From assembly GCA_009617715.1 (NCBI GenBank), contig VTFK01000023.1, positions 1,984,001 to 2,048,000 of the forward strand: a stretch of 64,000 nt of DNA, in the 5' to 3' direction. Below are positions 43,929 to 57,300 of the stretch, one piece after another; the stretch's first letter is position 1, and the number at the start of each line of letters is the position of its first letter. The DNA is from Plectrocnemia conspersa. Its lineage: Eukaryota > Arthropoda > Insecta > Trichoptera > Polycentropodidae. A program made the translations under genes and the position numbers. Below the pieces are notes generated by a model, which saw nothing but the letters and a program-made list of their open reading frames with translations, was not told the DNA's origin and did not search any database.

Positions 43929-45350
43929 TCAAGGTAAATCTCTATTAAGATCGTCTATTCTAATATCAGTGATATCGTTTAAACTTTCGTGTCTAGTTCT
44001 TCTTGTAGCAGTGGATTGTCCTTCTAATATTCTAGGCGGAAAAAGTGGACGACGAGTTCTCATTATTGGAGTACCCGTTGCACTCATCGTTGCTTGTCTA
44101 GTTCCTACAGAGAACAATCTTTTTCTGCCAGGCATTGGACCTGGAGAGTCGCTCGTTGAAGTATAAGGAGGCGGTAGTAACAAAGAGCCCCTCCTAGGTT
44201 GACTAGCACCGCTAGACATCAACGGAGCTAGGGTTGGAGTGAAAGAACTAATGTTAGCCGCTTGAGGATGCATCGAGAATCTTCTACGAGCAGCAGCTGG
44301 AGGGAGTGAAGAAGCAGAGCTACCCGGTTGCCTTTGTTCTGCTAAAGGAGTTAGCACAGGATGCACTGAAAATCTTCTTCTATCTTGCGAAGTACCTAAA
44401 GGTTGAATATTGGGTGGAGTAAAACTGCTAGTTCCGTTTTTGCGCTTAGGTGGTTCTGCAGCGCCAGAATGCAAAACTGTCAATGCTCTTATCAAATCGG
44501 CGATTGTGGTTTGTTCTAAAACATCATTGGCTGGAAGAGACGCGTTGCTGTGCCTACCCTCTGATGACCTAGATGCGTATCTTCGTTCTAGAGCAGGCGC
44601 CATACTGACTCTACCTCTTGCAGTTCTTCTTAAGTACTCAGCTGGAGACATTCCTTCGTCTACGGACGATTTACTCTGCGAATAAGATTCAGGCGGCTTT
44701 GGCGCTTGACTTTTGAAAGGATTCAGCCTAGAAATCAAAGATTTTCCTTGGTTCGAGTTAGGCGCTTCAGTTTCACTCTTGAACGTCGTAGAAACATTTG
44801 GAGCTGACATTTTAGCTAATCGTCTGGCAGCTATCATTTCCTTTATTTTATTACCCGTTGAAGGGCTCGTCCATGTCCATTCATTATTATCATAAAATCG
44901 ATCCATTTGTGATACCTTAGGAAACTTGACTTCACTGGCAGCTCTACCTCTTGGTCTTCTTGGGGGCACGGCATAAATTCTTTCTTCTCCTATGCTCCAC
45001 CCTGATCCTGCCCTCTCGCTAGCTAATATTTCTTCATCGCTGAATCCATGAACACCTCCTTCTTCCATTATCGCGTTTTCGTTCTGGAGTACTCCCAAAG
45101 CATCGACGACTTTAGCTAAAAGATCGCTATGTGTAACGAGAGCAGAAATACCGAACGTCTTATCTTTATTGATAGCCATAAGATCTGTTTCTGATTGAAC
45201 TTTTTTCATTTCTGGTTCATATTTTGGAAAAGCCTCTGAATTTGCACGTCTGCGTTTTACTGTAGGTGTTTCTTCTCGTTCAAAACTCAACGAAGGGCAG
45301 CTAGAACTACGATGTATCTTAGGTGCTGGGATTTCATCATTATATACAGG
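43929..45350 (-). CDS. Ork1: Ork1 exon 6: cytosolic C-terminal tail
   Basis: 474 codons including the stop follow acceptor TTTTTAG|CCT, whose first residues are PVYNDEIPAPKIHRSSSCPS. The tail is Ser/Arg/Pro-rich and predicted disordered. It has several short RRxS/RRxSxxP repeats such as RRFSVHP and RRFSMHP that look like kinase sites. Conserved islands are HSDLLAKVVDALG, HGFSDEEILASE, NEWTWTSP and VLEQTTIADLIRAL. Open frames on the opposite strand here are shadows of this exon. Confidence 0.95.
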   Translation of the reverse strand, partial: PVYNDEIPAPKIHRSSSCPSLSFEREETPTVKRRRANSEAFPKYEPEMKKVQSETDLMAINKDKTFGISALVTHSDLLAKVVDALGVLQNENAIMEEGGVHGFSDEEILASERAGSGWSIGEERIYAVPPRRPRGRAASEVKFPKVSQMDRFYDNNEWTWTSPSTGNKIKEMIAARRLAKMSAPNVSTTFKSETEAPNSNQGKSLISRLNPFKSQAPKPPESYSQSKSSVDEGMSPAEYLRRTARGRVSMAPALERRYASRSSEGRHSNASLPANDVLEQTTIADLIRALTVLHSGAAEPPKRKNGTSSFTPPNIQPLGTSQDRRRFSVHPVLTPLAEQRQPGSSASSLPPAAARRRFSMHPQAANISSFTPTLAPLMSSGASQPRRGSLLLPPPYTSTSDSPGPMPGRKRLFSVGTRQATMSATGTPIMRTRRPLFPPRILEGQSTATRRTRHESLNDITDIRIDDLNRDLP

Positions 45351-48300
45351 CTAAAAATACATTATATTAAGTAATCAGATTTTAAAATATATTTTATATT
45401 TCAAGTTAAATATTTACCTTAAATCTCATCATATAAGTTTCATTCAATATCCTCCGCAAATAACTAATATCTTTAGTAACATTATTCCATATTTTAGATT
45501 GAGTCTGTTTAAGATTTTGTGTCACTATATGCTCTAACTTTTTGACGCGCTTTGATTTCAACCCTTGAGTTAAGAAACCGACCACCATAACCAAGTATCC
45601 AAGACCGAACGTTATCCAGAATATCAAGAATATCTTATACAAAACAAAATAAGTTCCATAGCCCTTATCAGTAATGCCTGAAATAATAATATTTTATATA
45701 TTATTAATTTATTTGAACTTTTAATAATATATATATATAGATTTACCTGCTACATAATCTCCAAACCCTATAGTCGTCAATGTGACGAAAGCATAGTAAA
45801 CAGCCAACGCATAATCCCATCCTTCGAATATAACAAATAGAATTGCTGGCATGAAAATGAAGAAGAGAATACCAGGAAGAAGATACAGCGTTATCTGTCC
45901 TAAGAGTCCAAATCTTCTGATCTGGTAATCTATGTTAGCTCCCGAGGAAGGATTTTTTGTTTTGTATTTCTGATAAAGTCTCGTAAACTGTAAAAAATAT
46001 AACATAAAAATCAAAATACGTCTACGAATACATCTTTATCTCTATCGGCTATCATCAATGGAGTTATCGATCACCAGCACTTAAACTTGAATTATTCCAT
46101 CAATGTGATAACATTGTGATTGATTGATTTATGTTATTTATTATGAAAAAATAAATACCGTGTCAGAGAAATAAGCTCCTAGATTTGCGAACAGTATACC
46201 GTTGATAGGGATGCCAATTAATCCGTAGAATATCATTAAGATTCTACCAAAACTGGTGGTAGGAGCCAAGTTGCCATAACCTAAAATTAATTTACAATTA
46301 TAATGACATAATTACGATTTCAATATACGATTTTTATTATTTTACTCACCTATGGTACTGACTACTGTGTATGAAAAGAAGAAAGAATGGTAGAAATCCC
46401 AGACTGGTGCTGGTTCTTCTTCGTCTGAAGTATTGGCCATTGTGCGCTGACAATAAGTGGATATTTTATCCACAATTTCAGATTGAGCTGTATGGTTTTT
46501 CGGCGCATAGTATTTATGTAATAATTCTGAAAATAAAAAACAGAAACTGTTAAATGATTGTTAAGAAGTCATTGTTTACTCCAATGAGTAAATATTTTCA
46601 AGGTTATATATATTCATAGTAAAGTAAGAGTTTTAAGAAAAAATGAGAAAACATAGGAACGGGCTAAATTTTTTTTGTCAACTAAATTTTTTAGAATTTC
46701 TTCGGTGTTCAGTGTCGATTTGGTAGTGCTCTTTAGTAACGGTGATTTTTTTTATTTCGGTTTCATAACAGAATATTTTTTTTCTAAATCAACAATGGCG
46801 TTGAATAATCAGGCGCGTACGATGAGATACATTTCCTTTCGCTCGTTCGCGTGTTAAGTGACGAGAGTGAGTGAGAGATAAGGGCGTGCGTTACATGCGT
46901 TCCGCACGCCCATTTCTTCTCACTCACTCTCGTCCCTTACCATGCGAGCGAGCGAAAGGGAATGTATCTCACCATACGCGCCTGTTGAATATAAGATAAT
47001 CCCAGTTTAATACTCGATCATTATGCGAAAATAGCGGTAAAATATATTTGTGATGTAATTAACAGAGATGAAATTAAACGTAGAAAGTGTAGTGGGGGCC
47101 GAATTATTTGGCCAAAAACGCTTTGGCAATACTGACGGCGGCGAAAGTAACACATTCCTCTGACGAGCACGGCAGTCGGTGGGAGCTATATCAGCAGCAT
47201 GCAATGCAAAAAAAAGTGGCTTATTTTTAACTAATGAGTTTGTCGGTTTTGTTGTGGGTTTAGGCGTACGTTTGGTTTAATTTATAAAATTTAAATACTA
47301 TTGGAGATCATGGGAGAAGCAATATGAATCTAATTTTTCTCAGAAATTTGCAGTGTTTTAAAGTTAAAAGTACATCTGTCGGTATTTTTTTCATTTAACA
47401 CATCCAGTAAATTTGTTGCCTCAATTAAAATTATTGATAGAAATGTTTTGACGCAAAACCTAGTTTCATGGTATAAATAGGGTGAAAGTAGCATTGTTGG
47501 AGCTCCAACTTTCTAAACCAAATTGTTCCGAAGAATTTTGGAACTTGTTGGAAAATTTTATTGAGTGTTCGTCATCCATCGAAATACTATTATAATTTCA
47601 ATTATCATCCCAATATTTTCTTATTCTAACAGATAAATATAATGGTTGATTATTTTTTTAATATAGTCTATAAATTTATAGGTTAAATATGACTCCACCC
47701 TCATGACGTGATTGGTCAAATTAGCCAATTGATGTAATCTGAATGTTAAATTGTTTCAACTATAATGTGTAATATATGTATATTAGTTATAAAACAATGT
47801 AAATTGTGCTCGTTGACAAAGTCTAAGACTGTTTTAAGTCTATTTCGAGTCAATGACGTCTACAATAATATCACATGCTCACACGAATCATGACGATCTT
47901 TAATCATGGAGATTATCGCTTTACACAGTCAGCTCGTTTAGACTGATCGATCGTGATTATCGAAAAGTGTCAAAAGTAATTTATGTTTAACGCACGCTGG
48001 CTAACCATTAGCATAAAACACTATAGATGGTTATTAGTATTATAATGTTTTCTACTTGACAAGACTCATAGAATGCATAGTCAAGATCACGATGAAACGG
48101 ACCGACAGTTATTGAAGTTCCTATGAATATTTATTATATATTAAAATCATTAAAAAGAATGCCGAAACCAGGGATCGAACCAGGGACCTTTAGATCTTCA
48201 GTCTAACGCTCTCCCAACTGAGCTATTTCGGCTTATATGCGTTGTAATAGCTTTAAAAATAAATATTTTTATAAAATATAATAAAAAAATATTGATTAAT

Positions 48301-51300
48301 TAAAAAAAGAAAATAAAAAAAGAATGCCGAAACCAGGGATCGAACCAGGGACCTTTAGATCTTCAGTCTAACGCTCTCCCAACTGAGCTATTTCGGCTGG
48401 TTCATAATCAACTCAAGTTAACCGTCGAGTTGATCGGTAGCAAAAAGTATTAAGTGACATCAAGTATGTTGTAGTTTTACACGTATTTTTATTGAATTAT
48501 AAATAAATATTACATAATACATTATCATTTATTGTGAGCGCCTCTGAATGTAATAATAACATTGGAAAAAAAATCATTATATTTCACACTGTGGCTACAT
48601 TTAAAAAAATATGAATAAAATGTAAAATAATAAAAACATTCACTAAAATGATATATAGAGAATTCGGTATGACATTATTGTGAAACATACATATTCAAAT
48701 ACTTTCACTGCTTGCTAAAAAGAAAAGAAATTATTTATCTCAGTAATTTAGCACGGATATTAAAGAGAGAAATTTGGATAGTAATATTATTAACCAATAA
48801 ATAAAATACGTAAGATTTTTATTGTATATAAGCTTTTTCAATTTTTGTACATATTCAACTCATAATTAGTTATTAAGTTATTGAATTACTATTAATTTAA
48901 AATTTTATTATAAATACATTTTATTAAAATGATATATCTAAAAAAGTCAAGATAAGTCGGTAGATTTATTCCCGATTTAGAAACCATAGTGAGTAGTCTT
49001 TTAATAAATCTTTAGTTTCTTCTATATATTCACAAAAAAGAGATATTTCGATTATACACTTTCAAACCACGCAGGTAAAGACATCACATATAATCATTAT
49101 TATCATCACCACACTTTTTTATATTTTAATTTTTTTTTATAAAAATAAAAATTATTACTTAAATTTTGTGGCGACCGCTCGCAAAATAAGATAAAGACGT
49201 TGCTCGGAATCACATAATAACAGCTATACAAGCAAATAGGCATACTTTTTTGAGAGATTTAACTTTCGATAAACCTGTTCCCTCTACCAGGCAATAAGAA
49301 TATAAACGCTCTAAAACTGTGGATCTTATGTCGTAGATGAGAGAAAATACAAATAAAAAAATATAGAAATGTATCCGTATAGTGAAAATACTTTTAAGAA
49401 ACCTTTTATCCTTATAATTTTGAGAGTTCAAATTGTGTTAGTGTACAAACGAGTTAAATATAATATATTATTATCAGAGCCATACATGATAATATCAACT
49501 ACTAAATATGGTAAAAAACAATAGTAATATTATATAATGAACTTAAGAAAAGAGTTATCAAATAAAACAAGATTGTGGAGTAAAATTCTGGAGTCATAAA
49601 AAAAATTGACTCTTCTTTTCTTATATAAATATTCGTTTTGTAATGGTTTGATCACAAATTGGAAAGGTAAGATTTAAAAAAAAAAATATATTTTTTATTA
49701 AAATTAATTCTAAATTTTAGATTTTTATTTTTTTATTAAAATTAATTATAAAAAAAATTAAATAAAAAAATGTATTTATTTTAGTTAAAATATAGTTCTA
49801 TTACATTTTTTATAATTTAAAAATCGTTTTCATTATTTGTATTCCTATCAATCTTATACGTTGCCGAAAAAGGTTTATTTCAATAAAATTGTTAAATTCG
49901 AATTTTCCGACTCGGAGTCGGAGTAGGAGATTTTCTTATATAATACCTACGTATTATATTATATGTATAGTTATATTTTTATTTAATCGATTAAATTAAT
50001 ATTACCCACTAGCATATTTTTTAGCATAATAAAAATAGTTTATCTAATAACTAAATTCCCATAGTCGCCATGAGCTTTGTGGTAGATAGGGGCAGTTCCA
50101 TATAAAGATCAAATTATCTGTCTATGTATGTATTAGTAAATAAGGACAAACGATCTAACCCTGCCGATCGAACGCTCGAGATAACAAAGGCACACGCATA
50201 GCATTGTGCTCATGCAGGTGCTACAAAAATACTAACAAAGCTTACCATCGATGCACGAAATCCAGTGTTGTAATATTATATTAAATGACTGGTTATACTT
50301 TTAAATATTTATCTACCATCCGAATATTTCAATAATTTAAGCAAACATTTACTTTTAAAAGACCTATTCATATTTACATATATTCTTATAGCCCTCACTT
50401 AAATAGAATAACTTAAATTTCTAGATATTTTTATTATATAATTTCAGTGATTGTATTATATATTTCTGGTTTTAAATCCTTAAAAAAATCAAGTGACTAC
50501 CAGTATACATTAACAGTCTTATAAATCGCCTTTAGTGCATTTCAACTATCTTTAGAAGGCATAAGACATATCCGGACTTTAATCTCCTCTCCAGTTTTTA
50601 TACAAACTTACAATTTATTCTGACTTTTTAATTAAACTTTAACTAAATTTTGATTCGGATGTCTTTTTTTAAATTCTCAAGTCCAAATGTCTGGATTTTA
50701 TATAATAAAAATTAATTTATCATATTTCTTACATTTATTGTGATAATTTTTTTTAATAATTAATATTAATCAGTATTACTTTTTGAAAGCATTCATTTGA
50801 GAGAAAAACTTAAAATACATCGCATCAGCCGAAATAGCTCAGTTGGGAGAGCGTTAGACTGAAGATCTAAAGGTCCCTGGTTCGATCCCTGGTTTCGGCA
50901 TTTATATTATTAATATTATTCATAAATAAATATATTTTATGTAAGCTTCTTATATATGTTCTAAGCCGCTTCCGGAAGCGCGCGCTTTAAAATGAAACAT
51001 TATATCAGGGGCTGCCAACCCAAATGATCTTGCGGGACACTTTGGAAATGCATCATAACACCGCGGGCCACAAATAAAATTATATATCCCCATATTAGAT
51101 TTAGATACACTATAGACATTTTTTTGGAGTGAAAAATTGAAACATAATGAGTTATATTCTTACATGTAAATATAGATAATATAATAATAATGATAATAAA
51201 CGTACATTATAAAGAATCTCGCGGGCCGGAAAAATGTTCGGGTTGGCAGCCCCTGCATTATATGCTCAATCTTATACTATGTAAATCGTATCGCTTTGTA

Positions 51301-54300
51301 TGAACGGTGTATTAACCCTTTGCGCTCGTAAGTCGACTATGTGTCGACATCGTATTTCAAGCGTTGTACTCGAACGTCGACAATATGTCGACAAAACTTT
51401 GAATGCATTTATTGGCTTTGTGTTCAAGCAAATTTTGAAAATTTAAATTTATTAATAGTAAAAAGACTTCTGTTAAACACATTTCAGTAATATTGAATTT
51501 TTAACTTATGCAAATAACTCAATAATCTTAAATTTACAAGTGTAAGTTTATTGTAAATTTTTTCATCGGAACATGGTCAAAGCGCGCTGTTAGGACGGCA
51601 TCGCGCTAGACTTGAAAGAATTTAGGTTGTCAATTATTGCCTTACAACTGATTTTTTTCCTTCTAAGGGCATCTATATTTTTTTATGATATGGGATGAAA
51701 CGGGATCATATGCTCTAATTGTGCATAATTATTACTTTATATTGTGTGTCTGTTATGAAAAAAAAAATAAAATTTTTAAGACGGAAAAAAGAGCGAGATG
51801 CCGTTATGCTAGCAGAGCTCGCTTACTCGCTCGCACTAATAAAATGAGCGATTGACAACTATCGACCTGGGTACTCAACTCAAACGATAATATTAGTCTC
51901 GACACATTTAATATATTTTCGAGCTAGTAAATAGCTAAATTATGTAAAACAGAATTAGTAATCTGTGTTAATTATTTATAAATACATTTATTGACTTTCT
52001 TTTAAAAATTATCCATATAATTACGAATGACGATATAATATTGATTTTTTAAGGACGTGACGATGAATTCGATATTAACCGTGATATTATTACTGTGACA
52101 GTAATAGTATGCGTTTATGCTAACACTATTTTTACCAATTTTAAATCTGGTACAAGTATTTAAAGTTTCAAGTTTTAGGATAATCTTTTAATGTAAAAAT
52201 TTTTTATGATCAATTTATTTATATTTTTAGAACTGTTTTAACAAATTCAAAACTTAAAAATTCAAAAATAAAGCCACGAGGCCAAACTACGCTGGTTCGC
52301 TTTAGGTGTAAAACGCCTGCCAATCCAAAACAGATCCCCACAAAAAAAAAAAACAATGTAATATTTATCATTTCTGCCTCAAATGGGCAAATACATACGA
52401 AAACTTGTAGAATATTTGTCTAAATATAAAATTTGATCATTTTCACAAAATATAATAAAACTTTACCAGCCCCACCTATTTGTTTTATGTACGAAAAAAA
52501 TTAGATGGGGCCTGGTAATAATTACATTTTATATTATCACCACAGCTGATATTTTTTGAGCGCCATTTCGAAATTTGTTAATATGTGGGGGCACCTATTC
52601 ATGCCATATTTTTAAAATATTATGGTTCAAATAATTGATTTACAGCCTTAAATTATACTAAAAAGCCATTTTATTAGGCTCAAATGCTTACGCCACCTTT
52701 AAATGTCTAATGAGTACTGGCGATTTTCTTGATGACACCTATAGAAGTCATCCGCGGTGAAAGGGTTAAAAGTCTTGTAAAACATATTTTTTTTCAGTGA
52801 GTTTTAGGATTGTATTACACTTATATAAATTTATCCATATTTAACACTCTAAAGGTGGATGACTCAAATATGCGTCATTTGAAAAAACTATTGGTAAAAG
52901 TCGTTTATGCACAACATAATCAACACTTAAAATTTAAAACACAGTTTGTAAATTAGTGATATCTATTTATATATTAACTATAATTACAGCTTACAATCAA
53001 TAGATGTCGCTTAGCAGTTAGGGCTTAATTTTAATAATAGCGCATTCTTAATATTAAAATGTTTAGTTTGCTGCGGGGACCTGAACCGATAGTCTCTAGG
53101 ATATCAGTTCAACGCCTTAAGGAACTACGACATTCCGGTTATACGAGACAATCTAAATATAAAGTTGTAAAAAAAAATCGCCATGACGCGCTTTGAATGT
53201 CTCTCTGTAAAACATATGACTGAAGAATATAGACAAGGTTATTTTGCTCGTGTAACACCATAGACCAGGGGTCGGCAAACCTTTTGTGAAGGACCAGATT
53301 GTAAATATTTTTTAAGCTCAGCGGGCCAGGAAGCAAAATTAAAATGAGCTTTATCATTTCTCTCAAATATTCAAATGTATTGCAAAAGGCGTTACGTGGG
53401 CACTGAAGATGCTGTCAAATTTAAAGTGCATAACGTCACGGTGAAATACAAAGCAATAGGAGCACCTTATAATGTGATACCTAGCTAGCTCCTTAACTCG
53501 ACGGTTGGCCGCTCTATTATAGCACATACTTTGATTTTTTTATATGTCAAATCTAACAATTACTTGCAGCCCGGATTAAAAAAAAAATAAGCAGAGGGCT
53601 GGATTTGTGTAATTTTCTGACCTCTGCCATAGACAGTGAATATATTAAAAATATCTAATTTAATTTGGCCTTCTTTTTTCGTATTTTAAATATTCCTATC
53701 CTAAGTGCATGTAAATGCAGGACAAATACCCTGGATAGATATATCTCCCATCAAAACTCCCTGGACATTAACCCCTGTACAAATAATCCCCTGTGCAAAT
53801 AACCCTGACAAATAGCCCCTGAAAATTAACCCCCGTGTAAATAACCCTGACGATTAACCCCGCCACGTATAGAGATAAGTATTTTATATAAGTTGTTATT
53901 ATTTATAATAAATGGTCATTATTTTAATAAAATAATGTTTAATACGAATAATCAGTATCAGTACTAATTTATTTCATTCAGCAAAATACAGAATTTTTTA
54001 AAATATCAATAAAACTAACACATTTACGAAGAAAATATACGTATTGTATATTTTGTACCGGTGACCGGTGCGAGCAAAATTGTTATAAAGAGTATTAAAA
54101 AAAAATAAAAAATATTATTAGGCTAGATACATATGTATGTATAATACAGCTAAACTTTGGTAATGGCGTCAGTATATGTTTTATTAAGTATAATAGAGCG
54201 TCACGAGACGTGTTAAGTAATATCTGTATTATCTTTATACGTGGCGGGGGTTAATTGTCAGGGGATATTTGCATGGTGGGTTAATTAATCAGGGGTTATT

Positions 54301-57300
54301 GCACGGGGGGTCAATGTCAGGGGTTTTGACGGGGTTATTGTCAAAGGGGTATATTTCAGGCGGTTAGTGTCCTAGAACCATATTTCTAATCTAGATTCTC
54401 CTTTATATATGGACCTTCGCTTTAATTTATTTGGAATCTCATTATCGGCAACTTAGCGTCAAAAGTGTTAAATTTTGCTTTTAAAAATCATTGGTTATAT
54501 CGTCAAAATGTATCCTTTTGCTTAAAACATATGTGCTGATGTGCATATTGTTTGTGTTTTATTTATTGTAAGGTGCATAACAATTTTTTTCGTATTAAAT
54601 GTGTTTTTAAACGTTATTATATGTTGATATATGTTTTATTTAACTAACAGTATATTTTTTTTTTTTTTTTATAATACGTTTATTGTAATCTGATTTTCTA
54701 AAAGTCTAAAACTTGTTAATGGGAATATATTAACTATTTACCAAGAAAAAAACAACAATTAAAAAAACTAAAAAACTAAGGTTTTACTAAGAAAAAAAAA
54801 AAAACAACAAGTAAAAAAAAACTTGTGCTCTTTGTAATTTTAATCTTGATTAAATTTTTATTGTAACCATTATTTTTTTTGTATGAACGCAAATTGTTGA
54901 TCGATGTTATGAGCGCTAAACGCTATAGAACGAGCGCGATGCGCAAGATAATAAGCGCATTGCGCAAGATAATAAACGATAGGTGCAAAAAAAAAATACA
55001 AACAGTCCAATATTTTAATTATTCAGAATTCATATGACATCTAGCTATTTACAAATTTCTTAATGGTTATAAACCCCTGCCGCTACAGCACTCAGCTGTT
55101 TTTTTTTAAATAATTCATTTATTTGTTTTACCGCGCATTTGATTGCGATGGACGAAAAATCATCTAAAAAACATCATTACATTTACCTTCCTATACTATG
55201 TATACCTAATACTATGTCATTTTTTTTTTTGGTGAATAGTAAGTACAATTCTTCGTGAACACATTTTAATAAATTATTCTTTTTCTAAGTTTCATGGTTA
55301 ACGTTTTACAAATTATTTAAAAAAAAAGTACAATAAAAAAAGTTATTTTCCGATTAAAGTATTTAAATTATAACATATTTTAAATATTTAATTAATTTTT
55401 TTTTAACTAAAATACTGACAAACTATCAATCTTTCGCTGTATAAATTTTAATTTGTAAAAAGATTAATCAAAACATGTTTTATTTCATTTTTACTTCCAA
55501 AAATTGAACATAAAAAAAGTCTCGAAATTAAATACGAGCTGGCGCTACCCCAACCAAAAAAAAAATACGAGTGCAAAGGGTTAAATAATACAACTAAACA
55601 AAGGAAATATATTTAATTACAATAATAAAAATTGAATTTGCTCCGATTAATTTTCGACCCGCCGGTAATGCATTCGGTTGTTTCGACCAATGAAAAATAA
55701 GCATTCAAATATAAAACAAGATGGCCGACATCAACGTGACAACAGATTTAAATAATTATTATTTATAAATAAAATTTTTTGCTATGCGACCATAATTATC
55801 ATTAATTCGTCATGTGCGTTGTTCGATTTGACTGAATATAAATAATCGGATTGCAAATTAACTAGGTGTGTTATAACTGTGAAAATTTAATATATACATA
55901 ACGTGTTGAGGATTAGAAGAATACATTGATTAAATTAGGTAAACAATCTTTTATATAAGTTACAACAAAAATTACATAAATTGAGAATTAAAATTTAATG
56001 ATATTTTATGAGTTATAATGAAATATTTTAAAATGATTTATAACTTGAGATTTTTATAAACTATATCTATATAGTAAACCCCCCCCCCCAATGACACGTT
56101 AAATAGGGGACGTGCTATTTTAGTGACCGTTACTTTATGTGAGAGTGAACCAAAGGGAGGATATCTCACCACACACGCTTGATTCTTACATACATATTAA
56201 CAAAAAAATTAGTATTTTCTAGTCCCCCAACTGCACGCATCCAAATATCACGTCCCCAGTTTAACGTGTTATTGGGAGGTCTACTGTATGTAATTTTAAT
56301 TGTTACATCATGAATAAATTATTGAACAGATTTTTTTAAATGACTGACTCCTTGCTGTAAAATAAAAAAAAAACAGGAATGAATTCAAAACCTGCTTATC
56401 ATAAAAATATGACATATTTTAACCAGAAGTGTTTTTTCGACTTTTCTTTATTTAAATAAATCTCTTAACTGTGTTGAATCCGAAAAGTATTTTTCTGCTC
56501 TAAATAATAAATATTTATGTCAACAGATAGGCGTTGATGAACTAAATTTCAACATCGTAGTACAAAAAATGTTTCGTCCTCGTCTCCCGCTTTTAACCAG
56601 TAAGTCTCGAAATTAATATTCTCGTCTCCCGTATAAAAAGTTTAAAACGAGCTGTTCGAAAATTAAATTGTTTTTGAATTTACTTATAAAATCATTTTAA
56701 ATATTAATTATTTTACTCGCGGCTTCTAATATACAGATCAGAGTAATTTTTATCAAAATTTCACACAAAAGTTTTAAAATAAAATTCGGCTGATTCTGAT
56801 TTTCCATGAACTATTAAGTGACTCGATAGTTAGAATTTTCTGTTCTATCACTGTATGTTCACAATTATTTTTTCATGGTATTGAATAGTTCTCATTGATT
56901 TGTATATGAACGTGTATGATACAATTCATAAATTATTAAAAAAATATTGTTGAAGCGTGATAAAGCGAAATTAATTGTATTTTTTAACATTAAAAAAACG
57001 ATGATTATTAAGGTTGCCTTCTTTTGAGCAAGTAATACGAGATTACGAGCGCGTATGTATGTTTTAATTGAATATAATTGACATACTACACTGTATTTAA
57101 AATTATTAACCATTTTAGAATAAAGTACATACAATTTAAACTTTTTACGCTTGAAATTTAATTCTGCAAATACTCTTTTTAATTTAAATCAACATGGAAA
57201 TTATTAATTAGTAATTTTATCCTTGAGAATCATATTTCATATGTGAGACTGATTAACAGTTTATGAAGTTATGTATGTGATATGGAAAAAAATAAGTTTT

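Larger units (their letters stand above)
51316..55580. mobile_element. piggyBac-like ends enclosing 4.3 kb with nested insertions
   Basis: The left end is TTAA CCCTTTGCGCTCGTA. The right end, read inward, is TTAA CCCTTTGCACTCGTA, matching at 14 of 15 positions with TTAA on both sides. The left subterminal region has two GTCGAC..GTCGAC palindromes. A further CCCTTTCACCGCGG-TTAA end occurs at 52765. Between them lie a tRNA-like repeat, a hAT element and a fold-back element. No transposase is readable. The interval may be one old element bloated by insertions or two inverted MITEs. Confidence 0.5.

Noticed and set aside
43897..44895. Plus-strand ORFs opposite the last Ork1 exon
   Set aside because: They are antisense shadows of the Ork1 C-terminal tail. 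The minus strand has conserved Ork1 blocks.
49902..49926. GACTCGGAGTCGGAGT palindrome as a regulatory site
   Set aside because: It is an isolated short repeat with no surrounding element or promoter context.
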